DNA from: JBBRLA01 sp038231615
GTDB taxonomy: Bacteria > Myxococcota_A > Polyangia > Palsa-1104 > JAEUJZ01
Direction of reading: 5' to 3'
Length of the DNA: 5,703 bases
NCBI GenBank assembly: GCA_038231615.1
Contig: JBBRLA010000573.1
Location: forward strand, 1-5,703
In this document: in pieces, positions 1-5,539 of the stretch
Numbering within the stretch: the stretch's first letter is position 1
Layout of the letters: every line of letters starts with the position of its first letter
Notes under the pieces: generated by a model
What the model was told of the DNA's origin: nothing
Databases searched by the model: none
The model's input: the letters and a program-made list of their open reading frames with translations, nothing else
Position numbers and translations under genes: made by a program

Positions 1-203
1 AGCACCACCCCGCTGCGAGCGTAGATGCGCGTCTGCCGGGTCAGCGGACAGTGGTCGCGGTACTTGGACAGAACCACCTGAGTGAGCAGCCCCGGCCCCG
101 GGATTCCCTTTTCGATCATCTTGTTGGGGACCGGCGCGGTGACGTGATGCTCCAGCAATTCTCCTAGCGCAAAGCGTCCTTTGTCAGGTAGAAAGGTTTT
201 CAT
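1..203 (-). pseudogene. IS66-family transposase (TnpC-like), fragment lacking its N-terminal part
   Basis: The minus strand is open from the window edge to an ATG at 203-201. The peptide contains IEKGIPGPGLLTQVVLSKY, then RDHCPLTRQTRIYARSGV, which is the conserved middle of IS66 transposases (compare GLLAHVLVSKYADHLPLYRQ). In the family this stretch lies roughly 170-230 residues into a protein of about 500, after a leucine-zipper/zinc-finger region. Here that region, including the usual CxxC motif, is absent: upstream of about position 150 the peptide no longer resembles IS66, and the frame runs into galE on the opposite strand. The C-terminal DDE catalytic part lies outside the window, so I cannot tell whether it survives. 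The ATG at 203 has no visible ribosome binding site, so this is probably a relic rather than an expressed gene. Family assignment is fairly sure; the exact breakpoint is not. Confidence 0.72.
190..196 (+). promoter_or_regulatory. Ribosome binding site of galE
   Basis: AGAAAGG lies five bases before the ATG at 202 and fixes that start. A TTG at 181 in the same frame would add seven residues (MSGRKVF) ahead of the Rossmann fold. That start is unlikely, because GalE proteins begin directly with M-x-I/V-L-V-T-G-G. Confidence 0.6.
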
Positions 204-1209
204 GAACATCCTTGTTACCGGCGGTACCGGCTACATCGGCGCCCATGCCTGCGTGGTCCTTTTACAGGCGGGCCACCGGGTCACCATCCTCGACGACCTG
301 TCCAACAGCCGGGCAGAAGTGGCCGGGCGCATCGCCACCATGGCTGGCACCGCGCCCCGCTTCGTCCGCGGAGACATCCGCGACCGGCCGCTTTTGTCCG
401 GGCTCTTGCGGGAAGACCGTATCCAGGCGGTGTTCCACTTCGCCGGCAAGAAGGCCGTGGGCGAGTCTGTCGAGCAGCCGCTTGCCTATTTCGACTGCAA
501 CGTCGGCGGCAGCGTCATCCTTTTTCAGGAGATGGCCGCCGCCGGGGTGAAGACCCTCATCTTCAGTTCATCCGCCACGGTCTATGGGGACCCGGCGTCG
601 GTGCCCATCCGCGAGGACTTCCCCACGGGCGCCACCAACCCCTACGGGCGCTCCAAACTCTTCATCGAGGAGATCCTGGCGGACCTGTCGCGCGCGGACC
701 CTTCGTGGCGCATCGCCAGGCTGCGCTACTTCAACCCGGTGGGGGCCCACCCCTCCGGCCTGCTCGGGGAGGAGCCCTCCGGTGCGCCCAACAACCTGAT
801 GCCCTACATCGCCCAGGTGGCCGAGGGCCGGCGCGCGTCCCTCTCGGTCTTCGGCGCCGACTACCCGACGCGGGACGGCACCGGGGTGCGGGACTACATC
901 CACGTCATGGACCTGGTTGAGGGGCATCTATCGGCCCTTTTGGCCCTGTCCCGGCAGGGGGGCCTGTTGACTGTGAACCTGGGCACCGGCAGGGGCTATT
1001 CGGTGCTGGAGATGATCCAGGCCTTCGAGGCGGCCAGCGGGCGGAAAGTGCCTTACCAGGTGGTGGCCCGCCGCCCCGGCGACGTGGCCGAGTGCTGGGC
1101 CGACCCGGCGCTGGCGGAACAACTCCTGGGCTGGCGGGCACGGCGAGACCTGCCCACCATGTGCCAGGACGCCTGGCGCTGGCAGGAACGAAAAGACGCC
1201 CATTCCTGA
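202..1209 (+). CDS. galE: UDP-glucose 4-epimerase (possibly also acting on UDP-GlcNAc)
   Basis: The gene encodes 335 residues, normal for the family. GalE is a cytoplasmic NAD-dependent short-chain dehydrogenase/reductase that interconverts UDP-glucose and UDP-galactose for galactose use and surface polysaccharides. The Rossmann motif TGGTGYIG is at residues 6-13. DDLSNS at 31-36 follows the second beta strand. Catalytic serine 124 lies in SSSATVYGD, and the YxxxK pair is Y148/K152 in NPYGRSK. The substrate-binding part shows RYFNPVGAHPSG (175-186), NNLMPY (197-202), GTGVRDYIHVMDL (227-239) and RRPGD (290-294). Residue 298 is Cys; by alignment with RRAGDLPAYW of E. coli this is the Tyr299 gatekeeper position, where human GALE also has Cys. 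A small residue there allows N-acetylated sugars, so dual specificity is likely. The gene stands alone, convergent with the operon to its right and 31 bases from it. I see no clear promoter or terminator. Its upstream flank is a transposase fragment, so it may have been moved or been trimmed close by a rearrangement. Confidence 0.95.
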   Translation: MNILVTGGTGYIGAHACVVLLQAGHRVTILDDLSNSRAEVAGRIATMAGTAPRFVRGDIRDRPLLSGLLREDRIQAVFHFAGKKAVGESVEQPLAYFDCNVGGSVILFQEMAAAGVKTLIFSSSATVYGDPASVPIREDFPTGATNPYGRSKLFIEEILADLSRADPSWRIARLRYFNPVGAHPSGLLGEEPSGAPNNLMPYIAQVAEGRRASLSVFGADYPTRDGTGVRDYIHVMDLVEGHLSALLALSRQGGLLTVNLGTGRGYSVLEMIQAFEAASGRKVPYQVVARRPGDVAECWADPALAEQLLGWRARRDLPTMCQDAWRWQERKDAHS

Positions 1210-1240
1210 GACAATCTTGCACGAACGATAGCAGCAGTCC

Positions 1241-2251
1241 CTACGGGTCGCCGCGGACCTCCCGCAGGGCGCTCTTTACCAGATTCTGCGCCAGACGTTT
1301 TCTGAAGCCCAGGGCAAAGTCGGTATTGTCCAGAGGCTTGGCCAGGCGTGCGGCCTCCTCCGCCACTTCCCGGATCGTCTCATCGGTCAGCGCCCTGCCG
1401 AAAAGCCGCCGCCCGGCCGCCTCGGCGACCACCGGATGGGAACCGACCGCGCCCAGCACCAGGCGCCCGTCCTCGACCACCGCGCCCGGCCCGGTGCCGC
1501 GCACCAGAAGCGATGCCGCTACCCCGAGCACGGGGAAGTCGAAGGCCTCGCGGCGCCGCAGCTTGCGGTAGGCGCTGCGCCAGGTCGCACCGCCGGAAGG
1601 GGCCAAAATCCCTGGCAGTTCCACCGCGGTCAGGATCTCGTCGGGCCGCCGGGTCAGGTAGACGATGCCGTCATCGGCGAAGAGGTCCTCCGCCGGCAGC
1701 ACCCGTTCGCCGGCCCGTGACAGCAGGCGCACCCGCGCCCGCAGCGCCACCAGCACGGGGGCCGTGTCCGACGACGACACTGCCCAGCAGCGCGGGCTGC
1801 CCGGGGCCACCCAGCAGATCTTGCCGTCCCGCTTCATGCAGAAGTCGATGGACTTGCGCCACTCGTAGTTCTGGTCGTAGTAGTTGCAGCGGGTGTCCAG
1901 GCACAGATTGCCCCCCAAGGTGCCCATGTTGCGTAGCTGCGGCGTCGAGATCTGCGCTACTGCCTGGCGCAGGCCGGGGTGGGCGGCGCAGAGCGCGGAG
2001 TCCTGCAAAAGCTCGCTCAGGGTCAGGTTGGCCCCCAGGGTGATGCTGCCGTTGTTGCGCTGCTCGCGCAGTTCCGGCACGGCGGACAGGCCGATGACCA
2101 CCTCGGGCGTCTGCTGCCGCCGCTTCATCTTGGGCCACAGATCGGTCCCGCCGGCCACCACCGCGGCCCCGGGCCCGGCGTCCGCCAGCATGGCCACCGC
2201 CTGGCCCAGGTCCCGCGGGGCGAGGTAGCGAAAGCGCGGCAGGCGCATCAT
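1241..2251 (-). CDS. FAD-binding subunit with extra [4Fe-4S] loop, 4-hydroxybenzoyl-CoA reductase beta (HcrB)-like
   Basis: The protein has 336 residues and is the medium, flavin subunit of a xanthine-oxidase-family enzyme. It passes electrons between an external partner and the [2Fe-2S] subunit. FAD-binding motifs are VVAGGTDL (31-38) and TLGGNL (111-116). Right after the second motif sits an insertion with cysteines at 122, 138, 146 and 155 (LDTRC, DFC, KIC, PRC). Ordinary CoxM or XdhB subunits lack this loop. In Thauera HcrB the loop holds a [4Fe-4S] cluster, and the cysteine spacing here (16, 8, 9) is the same. The C-terminal half carries the usual CO-dehydrogenase flavoprotein C-terminal region, with YRKLRRREAFDFPVLGVA as its conserved strand. 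The start is ATGATG, overlapping the stop of the large-subunit gene by four bases (ATGA), which suggests translational coupling. The protein looks intact although the gene before it is broken. HCR-type architecture is well supported; the substrate is inferred only. Confidence 0.88.
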   Translation of the reverse strand: MMRLPRFRYLAPRDLGQAVAMLADAGPGAAVVAGGTDLWPKMKRRQQTPEVVIGLSAVPELREQRNNGSITLGANLTLSELLQDSALCAAHPGLRQAVAQISTPQLRNMGTLGGNLCLDTRCNYYDQNYEWRKSIDFCMKRDGKICWVAPGSPRCWAVSSSDTAPVLVALRARVRLLSRAGERVLPAEDLFADDGIVYLTRRPDEILTAVELPGILAPSGGATWRSAYRKLRRREAFDFPVLGVAASLLVRGTGPGAVVEDGRLVLGAVGSHPVVAEAAGRRLFGRALTDETIREVAEEAARLAKPLDNTDFALGFRKRLAQNLVKSALREVRGDP

Positions 2252-3420
2252 GGCCGCACCTCCCCTCTCCCCTGGGCCTGCCCCGGCGATCGGGTTTCCT
2301 CGGATTGCGGTGGCGACTCCGCCGGGGTCGGCACCCGGGTCACCTTGGGGTAGGGCACCTCGGCCAGGGGCCCCGGCCCGATGCGGTATTTTTTGGGGTT
2401 TCGCGCCCGCTCGTCCAGCGCCTTCAGCACCCGCTCCGGGTTGATCGGGATCTCATCGACCCGGACCCCGACGGCGTCGTAGACCGCGTTGGCCACCGCC
2501 GGCATGATCGGCAGAAGCGGCCCCTGGCCCGCCTCCTTGGCGCCAAAAGGCCCGTTGGGGTCCGGGTCCTCGATCAGGTAGGTCACCACCTCGGGCATCT
2601 CCATCGTCGTCGGGCTCTTGTACTCCAGCAGGGAGGGAAACTTGTGTACCAAAGCGCTCGAAAGCCGCGGCGGCAGCCGGCGGAAAGCCTGCTCCTCCAT
2701 CAGCGCCTCTCCCAGGCCCATGTAGACGCTGCCCTCGACCTGCCCGCGGGCCAGCACCTGGTTCACCGCCCGGCCAATGTCGTGGGCGATCCACACCTTG
2801 GGCACCCGCACAATCCCCGACTCCGGGTCCACCTCGACTTCGACCACCGCGGCGCTGTAGGAATACGCGGGCGAGGGCCCGACGCCGGCCCCCTTGTACT
2901 TCCCGGGGGACTCCGGGGGGCGATAGCTGCCCACCGTGCCCAGGGTGCCGAAGCGCCCCTCCGCCGCGACCACCGCCTGTGGGAAGGACAGCCCCACCGC
3001 CTCGCTGCCATCGGGAAGGGGCAAAAAGACCCGCCCATCCTGGAACACCAAAAGCGCCTTGTCCACCCCCAGTTTTGCCGCGGCGCCCTCGGCGACCAGG
3101 TCCCGCGCCCGTTCCGCCGCCTGGATCGCCGCGTTGCCCATCATCAGCGTCACCCGGCTGGAATAGGAGCCCAGGTCCACCGGGGTCAGCGAGGTGTCCC
3201 CGGTGACCACCCGGACATCGTAGGGCGACAGCCCCAGCACCTCGGCCACGAATGCCGCCAGCATATGGTCCGAACCCTGCCCGATCTCGGTGGCCCCGCA
3301 GAAGGCGGTGACTTCGCCCGATCGATCAAGGCGCAACTGCACCCCGGTGTGGGGCATGTCGTTCCAGTAAATGGGCAGCCCGGCGCCGCACAAGTAGGAC
3401 GAGCACGCCAGCCCGACCCC
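2248..3420 (-). CDS. Large molybdopterin subunit, C-terminal half (frame two of the split gene, no start codon of its own)
   Basis: Homology in this frame begins at GVGLACSSYLCGAGLPIYW (3420 onward). It continues with CGATEIGQGSD (3300-3268, cofactor contact), LGSYSSRVTLMMGNA, YSYSAAVVEVEVDPESG and HDIGRAVNQ. GPFGAKEAGQG follows, whose Glu (codon 2535-2533) matches the catalytic glutamate of the family, then AVYDAVGVRVDEIPINPERV. An in-frame TGA at 3435-3433 closes the frame upstream. Between it and the conserved block there is no ATG or GTG, only a CTG (3411) and a TTG (3393) that read as conserved Leu codons, and no convincing ribosome binding site. This argues against a natural separate subunit. 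The C-terminal 40 or so residues (KKYRIGPGPLAEVPYPK and beyond) are proline-rich, with a low-complexity tail after about residue 355 counted from the TTG. Alone, the fragment would lack the N-terminal cofactor loop and could not form an active site. Confidence 0.75.
   Translation of the reverse strand, partial: GVGLACSSYLCGAGLPIYWNDMPHTGVQLRLDRSGEVTAFCGATEIGQGSDHMLAAFVAEVLGLSPYDVRVVTGDTSLTPVDLGSYSSRVTLMMGNAAIQAAERARDLVAEGAAAKLGVDKALLVFQDGRVFLPLPDGSEAVGLSFPQAVVAAEGRFGTLGTVGSYRPPESPGKYKGAGVGPSPAYSYSAAVVEVEVDPESGIVRVPKVWIAHDIGRAVNQVLARGQVEGSVYMGLGEALMEEQAFRRLPPRLSSALVHKFPSLLEYKSPTTMEMPEVVTYLIEDPDPNGPFGAKEAGQGPLLPIMPAVANAVYDAVGVRVDEIPINPERVLKALDERARNPKKYRIGPGPLAEVPYPKVTRVPTPAESPPQSEETRSPGQAQGRGEVRP
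2257..2263 (-). promoter_or_regulatory. Ribosome binding site of the FAD-subunit gene
   Basis: On the minus strand GGAGGTG lies five bases before the ATG at 2251, inside the last codons of the large-subunit gene. It is the strongest Shine-Dalgarno in the operon. Together with the ATGA overlap it could let the FAD subunit be made even though the upstream gene is frameshifted. Confidence 0.65.
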
Positions 3421-4676
3421 TCGACCACCTTGTCAATGCACGGCGAAAGGCCCATCGAGCCCACCCGCAGCCAGTTCGCGGTCAGCGAATTGGCCGGCAC
3501 CAGTTGCCGCTTGCGCAGGTCCACCGGGTCGATCCCCAGGGACTCGGCGATCTTGTCAAGCTGCACCTCCAGCCCGAAGCGGGGCTGCGGGGTGCCGTGG
3601 CCGCGCTTGGGGCCGCAGGGGGGCTTATTGGTAAAAACCCGGCAGCCGCGGAAGCGGTACGCGGGGATGTCGTAGGTCACCGTCTGCAAGGCCCCGGTGT
3701 AGAAGGTCGAGGCCACGCCGTAGCTGCCGTAGGCGCCGCCGTCGAGCAGGGTGCGCAGCTCCATGGCGGTGATGGTGCCGTCCTTGCGCACCCCGGTGCG
3801 TAGATGCATTTTCACCGGGTGCCGCCCGCGGTGGCAGTAGAAGACCTCCTCGCGGGACAGGCAGATCTTCACCGGCCTGCCGAGGAGCATCGCCGCCTTG
3901 GCCGCGATGATCTCGTGGTTAAAGGGGTCGCTCTTGCCGCCAAAACCGCCGCCGTTGGGAGTGGCGATGACCCGGATGTGTCCCGCCGGCAGCCCCAGCA
4001 CCTTGGCCAGCGCCCGGTGCAGATAATGGGGCGTCTGGGTCGAAGAATAAACCAGGAGCTTGCCTTCGGGATCAGGGGTGGCCAGGGTGGCGTGCTGCTC
4101 GATGGGCAGGTGGGTGTTGCCGCCGTAGTCGAAGGTGTCCTCGAAGATCAGCTCGGCCTGCGCCATGCCAGCGTCGACGTCGCCAAAGTCGAAGGCCACC
4201 CGCTTGTGGATGTTGCCAACCTCGCCGTATTCATGAATGCGCGGTTCGGGGTGCAAAAGCGACTCCTCGGGCTCGGCGTAGGTGCGCAGTACCTCGTAAT
4301 CCACCTGGATGAGGTCCAGCGCCTCGGCCACCACCCACTCGTCGGTGCCCACCACCGCGGCGACGGGATCGCCGATGAAGCGTACGCGATCCGTGCACAG
4401 AGCATGCTCGTCCTGGCTGACCGGGAGGATGCCGAAGGGGACCGGGAAGGACGCGCCGGTCAGGACCAGCTTCACCCCGGGGGCCGCCTCGGCGGCGCGG
4501 GTATCGATGCCGCGGATGCGGCCGTGGGCCACGGTGGACCGGAGCAGGCGCATGTGCAGCATGCGCGGCAGGGACAGGTCGTCGGCGAAGCGGGTCTGGC
4601 CGGTGACCTTGGCCCGGCCGTCGACGCGGCGCTCCGAGCCGCCGATGACCCGGAAGGGGGGCTTGCCGCTGCTCAC
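3186..4676 (-). CDS. Large molybdopterin subunit, N-terminal half (frame one of the split gene)
   Basis: This frame encodes 496 residues, of which about the first 424 are family-like. The a/b-hammerhead domain (aldehyde oxidase/xanthine dehydrogenase) covers about 15-130: ERRVDGRAKVTGQTRFADD at 15-33, LRSTVAHGRIRGID at 45-58 and DRVRFIGDPVAAVV at 96-109. The first molybdopterin-binding half follows, with HLPIEQHATLA (189-199), the glycine-rich cofactor loop PNGGGFGGKSDPFNHE (240-255), SREEVFYCHRGRHP (274-287), DGGAYGSYG (312-320) and PPCGPKRGHGTPQPRF (352-367). HcrA shows a related PPCGAMRGHGT at the last motif. After residue 424 the frame reads cysteine-, proline- and arginine-rich residues with no family resemblance up to its stop at 3186, which shows it is out of frame. 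GTG is the start because it overlaps the preceding TGA and is followed directly by the domain. Only a weak GGGCGGTG precedes it, so coupled translation is likely. Confidence 0.8.
   Translation of the reverse strand: MSSGKPPFRVIGGSERRVDGRAKVTGQTRFADDLSLPRMLHMRLLRSTVAHGRIRGIDTRAAEAAPGVKLVLTGASFPVPFGILPVSQDEHALCTDRVRFIGDPVAAVVGTDEWVVAEALDLIQVDYEVLRTYAEPEESLLHPEPRIHEYGEVGNIHKRVAFDFGDVDAGMAQAELIFEDTFDYGGNTHLPIEQHATLATPDPEGKLLVYSSTQTPHYLHRALAKVLGLPAGHIRVIATPNGGGFGGKSDPFNHEIIAAKAAMLLGRPVKICLSREEVFYCHRGRHPVKMHLRTGVRKDGTITAMELRTLLDGGAYGSYGVASTFYTGALQTVTYDIPAYRFRGCRVFTNKPPCGPKRGHGTPQPRFGLEVQLDKIAESLGIDPVDLRKRQLVPANSLTANWLRVGSMGLSPCIDKVVEGSGWRARPTCAAPGCPFTGTTCPTPGCSCALIDRAKSPPSAGPPRSGRVRTICWRHSWPRCWGCRPTMSGWSPGTPR
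3406..3419 (-). other. Probable deletion scar (short-repeat junction) in the large-subunit gene
   Basis: On the minus strand these bases are GGGTCGGGCTGGCG. In frame one they read G-S-G-W-R, matching the family block before the variable linker (Thauera HcrA: ASGWE). In frame two they read (G)-V-G-L-A, matching the block after the linker (GLGIA). One stretch fitting both ends is what remains when a deletion joins two similar direct repeats. With the 15-residue offset recalled from HcrA, the expected loss is 15 codons plus one base, about 46 bases. Confidence 0.55.
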
Positions 4677-5368
4677 GAGGGCACCGCCCGGGCCCGGGTG
4701 GCCAAAAGGTTGTGACCGGCGGTCTCTTCCGGGCGCAGGGACGAGGGGGTCTCGGCACCTTGCGGGGCCTCACTCTCGGGCGCTCGCAGGCGCCGGGCGG
4801 CTTCCTCCACGGCCTCGAAGATCTGGAGATAGCCGGTGCAGCGGCACAGGTTCCCCGAGAGGGCCTCGATGATCTCCTCACGTTTCGGCGCCGGGTTCCG
4901 GTCGAGTAGCGCCTTGGCGGTGCAGAGGATGCCCGGCGTGCAGTAGCCGCACTGCGCCGCGCCCAGGTCGCAGAAGGCCGCCTGCAAGGGGTGCAGGCGC
5001 CCACCGCGGGAGAGCCCCTCAACGGTGAGGATCTCGTGGCCGGCACACTCCAGGGCCAGCTTCAGGCACGAGAGGATGGGCTGCCCGTCCAGCAGCACCG
5101 CGCAGGCGCCACATTCCCCCAGCTCGCAGCCGTGCTTGGTGCCGCACAGGTCAAGGTCCTCGCGCAGCACTTCAAGGAGGGTCTTTTCGGGGAAGAAAGC
5201 GATCTCCTCCTGCTCGCCATTCACCAGAAGTTCCAACTTGACCTTGTCATGCGCCGGGGGCTTGCGCAAACGCGACGCGTCAATCGTCAAAACGGGCAAA
5301 GCCGGCGAGACGGGCAAAGCCGGCGAAGCGGGCAAATCGGGCCGATGGGCCGGAACGGTGTTGGACAT
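4673..5368 (-). CDS. Small [2Fe-2S] iron-sulfur subunit, HcrC/CoxS-like
   Basis: The protein has 231 residues from the ATG at 5368 and is the electron-transfer subunit between the molybdenum site and the flavin subunit. The plant-type ferredoxin domain shows GTKHGCELGECGACAV (76-91), with ligands C81, C86, C89 and, in LSC, C101. The second, four-helix [2Fe-2S] domain shows QCGYCTPGI (C140, C143) and NLCRCTGY (C175, C177). All eight cluster cysteines are present. The protein is longer than the usual 150-165 residues. About 41 residues precede the first domain, rich in Pro and Ala and containing SPALPVSPALPV, and about 30 charged or Pro-rich residues follow the last. The frame is open up to 5515, but upstream residues resemble nothing and would start at TTG, so the ATG is preferred even though its Shine-Dalgarno is weak. 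It is the first gene of the operon, and its TGA overlaps the GTG of the large subunit. CoxS, nicotinate or isoquinoline dehydrogenase-type partners are possible, but the neighbouring FAD subunit points to HCR type. Confidence 0.9.
   Translation of the reverse strand: MSNTVPAHRPDLPASPALPVSPALPVLTIDASRLRKPPAHDKVKLELLVNGEQEEIAFFPEKTLLEVLREDLDLCGTKHGCELGECGACAVLLDGQPILSCLKLALECAGHEILTVEGLSRGGRLHPLQAAFCDLGAAQCGYCTPGILCTAKALLDRNPAPKREEIIEALSGNLCRCTGYLQIFEAVEEAARRLRAPESEAPQGAETPSSLRPEETAGHNLLATRARAVPS
5292..5343. repeat. 18-base tandem repeat inside the small-subunit gene
   Basis: ACGGGCAAAGCCGGCGAG (5292-5309) is followed by the same unit with one change (5310-5327). A decayed third copy starts GCGGGCAAATCGGG (5328 onward). 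Read on the minus strand, the 18-base period gives a six-residue period, SPALPV twice, in the N-terminal extension. The period is a multiple of three, so copy-number change keeps the frame. Confidence 0.8.
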
Positions 5369-5426
5369 GAGCGCATCTTGGCATCGCCCGCCGCGGGGGT
5401 AAAGCGGGACTTGGGCCAAAAGCGCC

Positions 5427-5478
5427 TGCACGGCCGCGGGACCCCCCGTGCACGCTTTGCACGGCGTGCGCAAGCACG
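5427..5478. promoter_or_regulatory. Cluster of TGCACGG palindromes, candidate operator
   Basis: TGCACGG occurs at 5427-5433 and 5458-5464, and its inverse CCGTGCA at 5446-5452. The second and third sites form a perfect dyad of seven-base arms with a five-base spacer (CGCTT). The first and third sites are direct repeats 31 bases apart, close to three helical turns. A further dyad, CGTGC-GCAA-GCACG, follows at once (5465-5478). Such spacing suits dimeric regulator binding between divergent genes. The regulator is unknown, and in GC-rich DNA chance dyads are not rare. Confidence 0.4.
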
Positions 5479-5530
5479 TCGCGGACGGGGAAAAAAACCC
5501 TTCCCAGAAGCGCAAAACTCTTCTAGATGT

Positions 5531-5535
5531 GGAGG
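5531..5535 (+). promoter_or_regulatory. Ribosome binding site of the right-edge gene
   Basis: GGAGG lies four bases before the GTG at 5540 and selects it. An ATG at 5527 is in another frame, and its product does not resemble the NTPase. Confidence 0.55.
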
Positions 5536-5539
5536 CATC

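Larger units (their letters stand above)
2248..4676 (-). pseudogene. Large molybdopterin-binding subunit, HcrA/CoxL-like, frameshifted by an internal deletion
   Basis: This is one large-subunit gene split over two frames. Residues 1 to about 424 are read from the GTG at 4676 down to about 3405; the rest is read in another frame from about 3420 down to the TGA at 2248-2250. The two parts cover the whole xanthine-dehydrogenase molybdenum subunit without other gaps (Thauera HcrA is about 770 residues). At the junction, frame one reads CIDKVVEGSGWR and frame two reads GVGLACSSYLCGAG. HcrA-type proteins have about 15 residues more between these blocks, so this is more than a one-base slip. The GTG start overlaps the stop of the small-subunit gene (GTGA). 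An intact product would bind the molybdopterin cytosine dinucleotide cofactor and the substrate in the cytoplasm. As written, translation from 4676 ends at 3186 after about 73 wrong residues and lacks the catalytic half. An assembly error is the main alternative. Confidence 0.85.
5369..5539. promoter_or_regulatory. Intergenic region between divergent genes (candidate shared promoter region)
   Basis: These 171 bases separate the operon's first ATG (minus, 5368) from the GTG of the gene on the right (plus, 5540), so promoters for both should lie here. I see no convincing sigma-70 hexamer pair or -24/-12 (GG-N10-GC) element on either strand. The region holds the TGCACGG palindrome cluster and an A7 tract (5491-5497) between GGGG and CCC. 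No RNA gene is recognisable. Confidence 0.45.

Noticed and set aside
2305..3675. A long plus-strand open frame opposite the large-subunit gene.
   Set aside because: It is rich in His, Arg, Gly and Pro with no recognisable motif, and it lies opposite strongly conserved minus-strand domains. Long antisense frames are expected in GC-rich coding DNA.
2248..4676. The two large-subunit frames as two natural subunits, as in nicotinate dehydrogenase of Eubacterium barkeri (split molybdenum subunit).
   Set aside because: The distal frame has no ATG or GTG start before its conserved block, and its possible CTG/TTG codons are conserved leucines. The proximal frame runs on for about 73 non-homologous residues, and a linker is missing at the join.
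3804..4715. A second long plus-strand open frame opposite the N-terminal half of the large subunit.
   Set aside because: Its composition mirrors the minus-strand codons, it has no family motif, and its ribosome binding site is unconvincing.
5292..5343. The tandem 18-base units as a CRISPR-like array.
   Set aside because: The units are contiguous without spacers, in frame, and inside a coding region.
5485..5502. The A7 tract flanked by GGGG and CCC as an intrinsic terminator.
   Set aside because: The arms are only three or four bases around the tract itself, no GC stem precedes a T-run, and it sits upstream of both divergent genes where a terminator has no obvious job.
5369..5515. Extension of the small-subunit gene upstream to a TTG at 5515.
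   Set aside because: The 49 extra residues resemble no known domain, the start codon is weak, and the extension would cover the palindrome cluster and most of the space needed for promoters.
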